A stretch of 21,754 bases of DNA from a virus: the IMG/VR virus record IMGVR_UViG_3300025426_000132, positions 1 to 21,754 of that record; one strand, given 5' to 3'. Below the pieces are notes generated by a model, which was not told the DNA's origin, made no database searches, and saw only the letters and a list, made by a program, of their open reading frames with translations. Shown in pieces: positions 6,762-14,638 of this stretch; position 1 is the stretch's first letter; each line of letters opens with the position of its first letter. Made by a program: the position numbers and the translations under genes.

Positions 6762-8929
6762 TAGTTCTCTACATTGATTGGTAAAATTGTTTTTCTAGGG
6801 AACAAAATTGTTAGATCATATTTGTCTAGTGAATCCGGTACTGGTGTTGCACTAGGTAGAGTAGACCAGAATGGGTTAATGAAATTAGCATTCCAATTGT
6901 AACTCATGCTTTTGTCTACTACATAACGATTAACAGTAAAATCAATTTCATTCAATTTATGTGACCATTTATTGTTGATAGAATCAACGATATTTTGCCC
7001 TTGTCCCGGGAGTGCATAACATATCACCCAAACAGGTATGTAACCTAATGTGTCTCCGTTACTTTGTTGACTAGTCATCCATTTAGGTAATAAACTAATA
7101 TCATTGTTCTGTCCGATAATAGTTGTAACACGGTTTCGCATATTAATTAGACTACTAGGATATAGTTCTCTTGCGTAACCAGGTGTAAAACTTGTATATG
7201 CAGTACCTGAGGTAGTATATAGATTAGTATTATTAATTGAATAACCACCTTGCCTTAAGTTAATATTTTTGGGCCAAAGTAATTGATCCGGTAATCCACC
7301 GTTGGTACTCAACTCATCAACTATTTCACTATATACTACTTCGTATAGTATATTAAAACTATCATCACGAGCAATAGCGTAATTTATATTACCTAATGTT
7401 AGTTTACGTTCATAATGATTTTCGCTTACTGCATCAGTATACTTTGCTAAATCACCTGACTGCATTCCATAAGCATGTATATATTTTACTTCGTTACTTT
7501 TCCCAAAATAAGGATCTTTGGGTCTGTATATCATATTGTCTGGTATGATAGTACTATCATTCAATAAAGAATACAGTATCTTTCTACCAATGGCATTTGG
7601 TAAAGCTTTAATGTATATATTATCTAATGGTTGATCAAATTTCTGAAATACAGTTAATGTAAATGTTTGTGTACTTGTTAACAAATAGTACTGTGGACTA
7701 TAAGCCATAATAGTAAATGTATACGTTGTTGTAGCACCTACTGGTAATAATTCAGTTAAAGGTTGAAATGCAACTCTGCCTACTAACTCACCAGTATCCA
7801 ACAAAGATAAATTAGGCGGGAGAGTACCATCGATGAATCTATAACTCAATGATTGTAAAGATGATGCTTCGAAATTGATGGTACTTATACTGCCATTATC
7901 AATCATGCCTAAATCAGTTGGTGTTATCCAAACAATATCTTTCTTGATACTATTGATAAGAGTAATAGTAAATTTTTTCTGTCCACTATTGAATACAGTA
8001 TTACCAACTTTCTCTACTGTAACAAAGAAGTCAAATGTGATAATACCTTTATTAGGTAGTACTGGATTACCAGTGATCCAACCTGTGTTGCTATCACCTG
8101 TCAGACCTAAAGGCAAATTACTAAAATTATATCTAATTGGACTATTGTCAAAATCATAACCAATTATTTTAAATGAGAAAAAATCACCTGTATAAAAATC
8201 AGGTAGCACTGCATCTTCACCTAAATAGTAATCATATAAACTGTCAGATGCCGGTACAGGATATATTAAAGGTTCTGTATTCAGTATGACAGGTCTGCGT
8301 GTATTAGGTGGGTTATTTAATCGTTGATTACTAACTTGAATGCTATAGGTCTGTGTGTCATTACCCAATGGACTTGCTATTTGAACAACAAATGTATAGG
8401 TCTCTGTTATGAATGCATTTATTGAACTAATCGGAGGTAACGGATATCCTAATATCTTACCAGTAGTTGTAAGTTGTAAGCCCGGTGGCAAATTTCCTGA
8501 GGTTTGTGAAATAATGACAGGATTAGCAGTATTGTTATTTTGATATTGTAAGTCATAGTTTACATATATACTATCTACTACATGTAGTATAACACCGGGT
8601 GGTGTAATAAATTTTGGCTGATTATCACTTATCATCGTCATTGAGAACGTGCGATCAGCTATATTATTGTACTCATCAGTAGCACGTATAGTAAAACTAT
8701 AAATTGTTTCGTTGAGTACGTTATGCGGAGTTCCTCTGATTACCCCTGTGTTTGTGTCTAAACCAACTGGATTGGTACTTGTGCCAGGTGGAAAATCACC
8801 ACTAATAATACTGTAAGTGATTTGTGTTGAGGGATATACAGGTGTTGTAAGTAAGTTAACAATTAAGTCTGTATCAGTAAAAAACTTACCTAAACTGCCC
8901 TCTGGGGTTAACCAAATTGGACTAGCCAT
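6761..8929 (-). CDS. Ig-repeat (He_PIG-like) fibre or baseplate protein
   Basis: The protein starts with IWLTPEGSLGKFF, an opening I recall from large aquatic T4-like virion proteins. At least four beta-sandwich units follow, at roughly residues 5-100, 105-210, 230-330 and 335-430. Each has the putative Ig (He_PIG) signature of a SG.LPPG turn followed by TG.I.G.P, for example GDFPPGTS with GVIRGTP and GNLPPGLQ with GKILGYP. The C-terminal 290 residues form a different domain without recognised motifs, probably the assembly or attachment part. It starts 2 bases after the endolysin stop and takes its AAGGA ribosome site from that gene's end. The likely location is the baseplate or a tail fibre, with a role in carbohydrate binding or as a spacer. 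Confidence 0.78.
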   Translation of the reverse strand: MASPIWLTPEGSLGKFFTDTDLIVNLLTTPVYPSTQITYSIISGDFPPGTSTNPVGLDTNTGVIRGTPHNVLNETIYSFTIRATDEYNNIADRTFSMTMISDNQPKFITPPGVILHVVDSIYVNYDLQYQNNNTANPVIISQTSGNLPPGLQLTTTGKILGYPLPPISSINAFITETYTFVVQIASPLGNDTQTYSIQVSNQRLNNPPNTRRPVILNTEPLIYPVPASDSLYDYYLGEDAVLPDFYTGDFFSFKIIGYDFDNSPIRYNFSNLPLGLTGDSNTGWITGNPVLPNKGIITFDFFVTVEKVGNTVFNSGQKKFTITLINSIKKDIVWITPTDLGMIDNGSISTINFEASSLQSLSYRFIDGTLPPNLSLLDTGELVGRVAFQPLTELLPVGATTTYTFTIMAYSPQYYLLTSTQTFTLTVFQKFDQPLDNIYIKALPNAIGRKILYSLLNDSTIIPDNMIYRPKDPYFGKSNEVKYIHAYGMQSGDLAKYTDAVSENHYERKLTLGNINYAIARDDSFNILYEVVYSEIVDELSTNGGLPDQLLWPKNINLRQGGYSINNTNLYTTSGTAYTSFTPGYARELYPSSLINMRNRVTTIIGQNNDISLLPKWMTSQQSNGDTLGYIPVWVICYALPGQGQNIVDSINNKWSHKLNEIDFTVNRYVVDKSMSYNWNANFINPFWSTLPSATPVPDSLDKYDLTILFPRKTILPINVEN

Positions 8930-8931
8930 AT

Positions 8932-9555
8932 TTATCCTTGTAACAATTGCAATGCAAGCTTATATTTTTCTTGTCTATCTTCTATACCAATTGTTCCGCC
9001 ATTGATACGCTTTGTTAACATAACAAAATCACCACTATCACAATATTGATTTAAGTTGTTTTGATCCCAGAACCAACCTGCACTACTAACTGCTCCAGCC
9101 GGTGTCTCTAGATATGCAACTGTATCTTCTACACTAATGCCCAAATCACTAGCAAATTTTGTGTAGTTGCTGCACCCAGTCAATTGAATTAGTCCACGAC
9201 CACAGAAACGATATCCATCTCCGCTATCTTCATCTCCGTTGCCCATACGATTTGCATAAACACGATTAGCAATCTTTTCAGGTTGTCTTTGGTATTGATT
9301 TGCAATTTCTTGATTTGGAAAATACTTTTTAAATGTGTTCATCAATCCAGCTGCACCGTAGTTCAAGTTTTCTTTTACAAAATTAAATCCACCTGACTCG
9401 TGTGCAATTTGTGCAACAAATCCAGCCGCTCTATTCATGTTTGCATACATGTCATAATAGTCTGCCACCTCATGCACGGGTGTTGCATATAACTCTAAAA
9501 CAGATTTTTTTGTTTTAGGGCACAACTGTTGTAATATATCTAATGTAATCATCAT
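8932..9555 (-). CDS. Endolysin, GH19 chitinase-like lysozyme
   Basis: This 207-residue enzyme has the GH19 chitinase-like fold used by many phage endolysins to cut the peptidoglycan sugar backbone. The probable catalytic glutamate is E53 in AHESGGF. A second acidic cluster is GDED (107-110), and FCGRGLIQLTG (117-127) is the family hallmark, normally FRGRGLIQLTG. No signal peptide is present, so release would need a holin, which is not recognised here apart from the candidate membrane protein at 16918. It could instead be a virion-carried lysin, since it is sandwiched between fibre genes. ATG 9555 overlaps the fibre stop as ATGA; a second ATG follows directly. Confidence 0.9.
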   Translation of the reverse strand: MMITLDILQQLCPKTKKSVLELYATPVHEVADYYDMYANMNRAAGFVAQIAHESGGFNFVKENLNYGAAGLMNTFKKYFPNQEIANQYQRQPEKIANRVYANRMGNGDEDSGDGYRFCGRGLIQLTGCSNYTKFASDLGISVEDTVAYLETPAGAVSSAGWFWDQNNLNQYCDSGDFVMLTKRINGGTIGIEDRQEKYKLALQLLQG

Positions 9556-12500
9556 TCACCTTTTAATTGTTGTTTAACTTCATTCAAGTCTTCTCTTAAT
9601 GACTTGATTTCTTTTCTTAATGCTTTGATACCTTCAATGAGTAAAGGTGCAAACTTGTCATATTTAACAGTCAGGTATTGATTGTCAACTGGAGCGGGTG
9701 CAACAATTTCTGGTAGCACACCTTGTGTTTTTTGAGCTGACACACCAACTTGACGTTTCTTTTCAAATCCAAGTGCTTCTGCTACTTCGTTTTCTTCATA
9801 GTAGAAACCTTCTAATTCATCAATTTTGTCTAGTGCGTCTTCAATGGCACCTAATTTAGTTTTTAATCTATCATCAGAATAGAACGCAGTAATGTCACCG
9901 TATGAATAAATTGCACTAGTCGCAGTCAATGTGCTAGTAGTTGTACTAGTAAAACTCGGACTTGAACCAGAAGTATAATAACCATAACTTGTCCAAGGTG
10001 TACCAGTTATATAACCATAACTTGTCCAAGGTGTACCAGTTATATAACCATAACTTGTCCAAGGTGTACCAGTCACGTAACCGCTTAAATTAGGAGGAGT
10101 AAATGATATTACACCTGTACTACTGTTATATGATATAGAACCACTTCCACTAGCACCAGTTGTTGTTGCGCTAATACTACCTAATGTTATAAAACCAGAC
10201 CCGTTAGTTAATTGATTTGTATTAGTCGGTACTGTTGGTATTGACGCAGGATTAAATGTAAATACACCGCTACTGCTATTGTATGATAAAGAACCACCTC
10301 CGCTAGCACCACCTGTAGTTACACTAAGACCACCCAATGAAATAAATCCTGAACCATTTGTTAATTGGTTTGTGTTAGTGGGTATTGCAGCAGGCGTAAA
10401 TGTAAATGTTCCATTAGTACTGTTATAAGATAATGAACCACCACCGCTAGTAGAACCTGCTACAGTTGCACTAACATTACCCCTAATGATTGAAGATAAT
10501 CCACTAGTTGTAGTATAATTTGTTAAGCTAGAAGTAGATAATAATGCATAACTACTTAATGTACTAGATAACTGACTATTATTTTGATAATTTCCATTTA
10601 GATATGTTAAGTTAGCAGCATCAGTAATACCGTAACCAGCTAGCGTAGTTGGTTTGTTTACTGTCTTATTAAAGTCAATACTTGTTAAATAATAACCATT
10701 TGCATTAATATATCCACCAGTACTTATATTAATATTACCACTAACACCCAACTGAGATAATGTTCCTACACTTGTTAGGCTACTAGTTGTTATTGATGAA
10801 TTTAATGTAGTTCCAGTGAGTGTAGTAGCATTTGCCGTAACTGTTATACTACCGCTACCATCAAAACTTACACCATTGATGTTAATTGCTGTTGCAAGTT
10901 TACCTGCAGTACCTGCGCTTAGTGCAGTTAATGTACTACTTGCCCATGATAGATTCACAGTTTGAGCTAATAATGCATTAGAAACAATACCTTGAACATT
11001 AGCACCTTGAATATTTCCAACATTACCACCATCACCAACGAATGCTGTTGCAGTAAATGTTTTACCTGTAAAGTTTCCACTAGCATCTATAGTGCCATTA
11101 CCACCACCGTAATTACCAGTTAACGCAATTAATGCACCACCAATGTTAGCATAACTTCCGATGTTAGCACCATTGGTGATAGAGGCAGCAGCTGCAATCA
11201 TTGTACCATTTATTTGATGATTACCTAATATACTAATGCTACCTTGTACATTTGCAATGTATCCACCGGCTCTTACAAATGCATTAGTTCCAACAGTAAT
11301 TGCAGGTGGATTTGTTACACTAATAGTAACAGATATATTATTGCAACTTACAACTGTAAATTGATTGTTGTAAGAACCTGTTGTAAAACCAGACAATACA
11401 ATTGTTTGATTTGTATAGAACGGTGCATATAACTGTGAAGTACTAAATGTTAATGTTACAGTATTTGTTCCGCTAGATGTAGATGCACTTGCTATATGTA
11501 GATATACACCGATTGTTGTAGGTTGATTTAATTGAGTATTACCAGCTACAGTATGATTTCCACCAATAATTGCTGCACCAGAAGCTACAATTGCATTACC
11601 TGATGAATCACCTGCTAGTGTAACTACGTTACCTGTTACCTGATTCACAGCAGTAATGTTACCAACCGTTGCATTACCATTCATACTTACAACACCGTTG
11701 ACTGTTAAAGCAGAACCGGGGACTGATGATCCACTTATACCAATCAATGCACTTAGCGCAGTATGTTTTCCACCAGTATATGAGTTACCATTAACTGTTA
11801 GTTGAGTCCCTGATTGTAATGAACCACCACCAATTAAATGTGTACCTGTTACTGAACTATTTCCAGTTACTGAACTATTCCCACCCACTGTTGCGTCATT
11901 TGTAACATTAATATAACCAGCTGCGTGTGTTCCCAAAGTATATGAGTTACCGCTTATATATCCGTTACCTGTTACAGATAATGCGTTACCGGATTGACCA
12001 GAACTACTACCTATGATATGAGTTCCGGTAGTTATACCGTTACCCATTGTATGCAATCCGTTTGTTACACTATTACCAACTGTTGAGTTACCAGTTATTG
12101 TTGCGTTTGAGTTAACTTGTAAATTACCCGTTGTATGTAATCCTGTAGTTACACTATTGCCTGCAGTATGTGTTCCTACTGTTGTAGAATTACCAGATGT
12201 GTACCCATTACCATTAACTGTTAGTGAGTTAGTACCATATTGTATACCGCCACCAACTACACCATTGGCAAATGAACCTGTACCCATATAATGTGTACCA
12301 GACGTATAACTATTACCGTTAACAGTTAAACCAAATCCTGGCTGTGGGCTACCACCACCAACCACATGATTTCCTAACGTATTCATATTACCAGCAGTAT
12401 GTGTACCAGTTGTAGTAGAATTTAAGTTAATAAGTAATGTATTTGACGTTGTTGTACCTAACGTAATACTATTACCGGTTGTATGGTTACCAGTAACTGT

Positions 12501-14534
12501 TGAATTTAAATTAATAAGTAATGTATTTGCAGTATGTGTACCAAGTGTATTACTATTACCAGCAGTATGTGTACCGGTAGTAGTTGAATTTAAATTAACT
12601 AATAAAGTATTTGCAGTATGTGTACCGAGTGTTGTAATATTACCTGATGTTGTATTACCAGTCACTGTTGCATTAGCGCCAACTTGAAGTGTGTTAGTAG
12701 AATGTGTGCCTAATGTTACTGTGTTACCAGTAGTACTATTACCAGTTATATTAGCATTAGAGTTAACTAATAAAGTATTTGTTGTATGCAATCCAACAGT
12801 TATACTATTACCCGCAGTATGTGTACCGGTAGTAGTTGAATTTAAATTAACTAATAAAGTATTTGCAGTATGTGTTTGTTCAGTAACACTTGTGACTGAA
12901 GTATGTGTTCCACGAATATTTGCATTTGATTGTGTATATAAGTTGCCGTTGATAGTTAGTGCAGTGGATGCAACTGGACTACCTCCTCCTACTAAACCTG
13001 AATTGAAACTGGCAGTACCCATTGTATGAGTACCGGATGTATAACTATTACCATTTACAGTTAATGCGTTACCCAAAGCAGGTGTTGAGTTACCAATAAC
13101 TTGAGTTTGTTCTGCTACACCATATATAGAAGTATGCGTACCTCTTACATTAGAACTTAGTGTAACAAACAATGTATTTGCAGTATGCAATCCACTAGTA
13201 GTTAATGTAGCTGATGTAATATTATTAGAGGCAGTAACATTGTTTGCTCCAACACCACCTGCTACAGTTACACTTCCTGCACTAGTAAGGGATCCACCTG
13301 AATCTACCTGTAGTGCACCGCTATTAATGTTTAGTGCATTGGCATTAAATAAATTTGCTGCAACTAAGTTTGCAGATAATTTACCACCAATACTTGCATT
13401 ACTCGCAATTGAAAGTCCACCAGTTGATACTAAATTACTTCCATTGATATTACCTGCAACACTTAGTAAACTGGTGGTTGGATCAAAAGTAAATGAACTA
13501 GTAGCAGTAGCAACACCGTTAACATTATAAACAATTTGTGTATTCCCACCCGGTGCTTGTAATGTAGCATTTCCTGTTACCGTAACTCCATTAGCAGTAA
13601 TAATTGTTTGACTGCTACCAGTACCAATAACAATACTATTACTAGTCACGGAATTTGAAGAAAGACTATTTGCAGTTACCGCACCATTGCTAGCAATAGT
13701 TGCATTTCCCACTGTTAACCCAGTTAAATTACCTAAGGTAGTAATATTAGGTTGAGCAGAACTTGTTATAGTACCTGCCACATAAGCAGCACTAATATTA
13801 CCTGCATCAATATTACTTGTTACAATTAAATTATTACCTAAAATATTTCCAGCCGCTGCAACATTTGATACAACAACACTGGTACCGTCAGTTGATAATG
13901 TAACACCATTACCTAAACCCAATGTAGTTGTATTTACAACATTACTACTAACTGTGTTACTTACGATACTGGCAGTATTGATATTACCCATTGATACTGA
14001 TCCACCGGAGCTAGTACTAATTGGTACTCCGCCCAAGTCAATTGTATTTCCACTCAAATATAAGTCTTTCCAACGCATTGTTGGACTACCTAAATTGTAT
14101 GTTTTGTTAGCATTAGGAACCAAACTAGTCGTTACATTACCTGTTACTGCTAGATTTGTAACAGTAACATTACCTATATTTGCGTTGCCAGTTGTAATCG
14201 TATTTGCTAAATTAAGTGTGAAGGGAGTAGCATATGAAGAAATAGTAGCACGTTGTGATCCTGCAGGAATATTATTTGCATTGCCACCAACTGAAACTAA
14301 TAAATTATTTGAAGTTTGAACTGTTATTGTTGGTATATTAGCAGTAATAACAACATTACCGGTTGTTCTATCGTGTGTTAATCCTGCGCCAGTTGTTATA
14401 CTATATACGCCAGTGGCACTTACGTATTGATATAATTCAGCTATATCACTTTCAATTTTTTGAAACGCTGTTCGTATTGCGTCCGCAGATGGGTCGTTTG
14501 GGAAAGACCCATAATCAATATTTTGTTGAGCCAT
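9552..14534 (-). CDS. Giant repetitive tail fibre with C-terminal S74 chaperone
   Basis: The fibre has 1660 residues. The N-terminus (MAQQNIDYGSFPNDP, then an AIRTAFQKIESDIAEL helix) probably docks to the tail. The shaft is very rich in Thr, Asn, Gly, Ser and Val with few charges, as in beta-helical or triple-stranded fibres. It includes 28-residue repeats of the form NTLL(V/I)NLNST.TG.HT.GN..TLGTHTA, and further on TNTNQLTNGSGFI repeats and three TGTPWTSYGYI units. The last ~115 residues are an intramolecular chaperone of the endosialidase type (Peptidase S74), with SDDRLKTKLG, then ALDKIDELEGFYY and a terminal coiled coil. In this family the chaperone trimerises and usually cleaves itself off at that Ser. 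It is preceded by a terminator and a late promoter, so it heads its own unit. Confidence 0.93.
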   Translation of the reverse strand: MAQQNIDYGSFPNDPSADAIRTAFQKIESDIAELYQYVSATGVYSITTGAGLTHDRTTGNVVITANIPTITVQTSNNLLVSVGGNANNIPAGSQRATISSYATPFTLNLANTITTGNANIGNVTVTNLAVTGNVTTSLVPNANKTYNLGSPTMRWKDLYLSGNTIDLGGVPISTSSGGSVSMGNINTASIVSNTVSSNVVNTTTLGLGNGVTLSTDGTSVVVSNVAAAGNILGNNLIVTSNIDAGNISAAYVAGTITSSAQPNITTLGNLTGLTVGNATIASNGAVTANSLSSNSVTSNSIVIGTGSSQTIITANGVTVTGNATLQAPGGNTQIVYNVNGVATATSSFTFDPTTSLLSVAGNINGSNLVSTGGLSIASNASIGGKLSANLVAANLFNANALNINSGALQVDSGGSLTSAGSVTVAGGVGANNVTASNNITSATLTTSGLHTANTLFVTLSSNVRGTHTSIYGVAEQTQVIGNSTPALGNALTVNGNSYTSGTHTMGTASFNSGLVGGGSPVASTALTINGNLYTQSNANIRGTHTSVTSVTEQTHTANTLLVNLNSTTTGTHTAGNSITVGLHTTNTLLVNSNANITGNSTTGNTVTLGTHSTNTLQVGANATVTGNTTSGNITTLGTHTANTLLVNLNSTTTGTHTAGNSNTLGTHTANTLLINLNSTVTGNHTTGNSITLGTTTSNTLLINLNSTTTGTHTAGNMNTLGNHVVGGGSPQPGFGLTVNGNSYTSGTHYMGTGSFANGVVGGGIQYGTNSLTVNGNGYTSGNSTTVGTHTAGNSVTTGLHTTGNLQVNSNATITGNSTVGNSVTNGLHTMGNGITTGTHIIGSSSGQSGNALSVTGNGYISGNSYTLGTHAAGYINVTNDATVGGNSSVTGNSSVTGTHLIGGGSLQSGTQLTVNGNSYTGGKHTALSALIGISGSSVPGSALTVNGVVSMNGNATVGNITAVNQVTGNVVTLAGDSSGNAIVASGAAIIGGNHTVAGNTQLNQPTTIGVYLHIASASTSSGTNTVTLTFSTSQLYAPFYTNQTIVLSGFTTGSYNNQFTVVSCNNISVTISVTNPPAITVGTNAFVRAGGYIANVQGSISILGNHQINGTMIAAAASITNGANIGSYANIGGALIALTGNYGGGNGTIDASGNFTGKTFTATAFVGDGGNVGNIQGANVQGIVSNALLAQTVNLSWASSTLTALSAGTAGKLATAININGVSFDGSGSITVTANATTLTGTTLNSSITTSSLTSVGTLSQLGVSGNINISTGGYINANGYYLTSIDFNKTVNKPTTLAGYGITDAANLTYLNGNYQNNSQLSSTLSSYALLSTSSLTNYTTTSGLSSIIRGNVSATVAGSTSGGGSLSYNSTNGTFTFTPAAIPTNTNQLTNGSGFISLGGLSVTTGGASGGGSLSYNSSSGVFTFNPASIPTVPTNTNQLTNGSGFITLGSISATTTGASGSGSISYNSSTGVISFTPPNLSGYVTGTPWTSYGYITGTPWTSYGYITGTPWTSYGYYTSGSSPSFTSTTTSTLTATSAIYSYGDITAFYSDDRLKTKLGAIEDALDKIDELEGFYYEENEVAEALGFEKKRQVGVSAQKTQGVLPEIVAPAPVDNQYLTVKYDKFAPLLIEGIKALRKEIKSLREDLNEVKQQLKGE
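9978..10076 (-). repeat. Three tandem 33-bp repeats in the fibre gene
   Basis: Copies at 9978-10010, 10011-10043 and 10044-10076 encode TGTPWTSYGYI in frame. The first two are identical and the third differs only in its last few bases. The lack of synonymous changes suggests a recent duplication or ongoing slippage and recombination. Confidence 0.9.
12562..12875 (-). repeat. Exact 62-bp direct repeat in the fibre gene
   Basis: A 62-base stretch at 12562-12623 recurs identically at 12814-12875, 252 bases apart (84 codons, three 28-residue units). Partial copies flank it, for example around 12499-12545. A crossover between copies would delete or add whole structural units in frame. Confidence 0.85.
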
Positions 14535-14555
14535 AAATATGTTACCTTGTTTATG

Positions 14556-14563
14556 TATTTATC
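14556..14563 (-). promoter_or_regulatory. T4-type late promoter core GATAAATA of the fibre gene
   Basis: GATAAATA on the minus strand lies 21 bases before the fibre ATG, with an AAGGT ribosome site between. It comes right after the terminator at 14590-14613, which supports a new transcription unit starting here. Confidence 0.65.
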
Positions 14564-14589
14564 AGTTTTATATATACATATACCCAAAA

Positions 14590-14613
14590 AATAACCCGGA
14601 GAACCGGGTTATT
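14590..14613 (-). terminator. Strong intrinsic terminator
   Basis: On the minus strand AATAACCCGG pairs perfectly over 10 bp with CCGGGTTATT around a TTCT loop, followed by TTTT. It ends the transcript of the 755-residue gene. The gap 14535-14638 holds only this and the fibre promoter. Confidence 0.88.
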
Positions 14614-14638
14614 AAAGTTTAGATTAACGTACGGTTTA

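Noticed and set aside
8927-8934. GATAAATA overlapping the ATG of the Ig-repeat protein as a promoter
   Set aside because: The core includes the start codon itself, so a transcript from it would lack the AUG; the sequence is better explained as AAGGA ribosome site plus stop and start codons.
12350-13250. Regular repeats that might look like a CRISPR array
   Set aside because: Repeats and between-repeat segments all stay in frame in one fibre gene, units are degenerate, and no spacers of constant length or cas genes are present.
12691-14319. Long plus-strand open frames opposite the fibre gene
   Set aside because: They mirror the low-complexity Thr/Asn/Val-rich fibre codons, have no ribosome sites or promoters and encode Leu/Val/Pro-rich sequence without domains.
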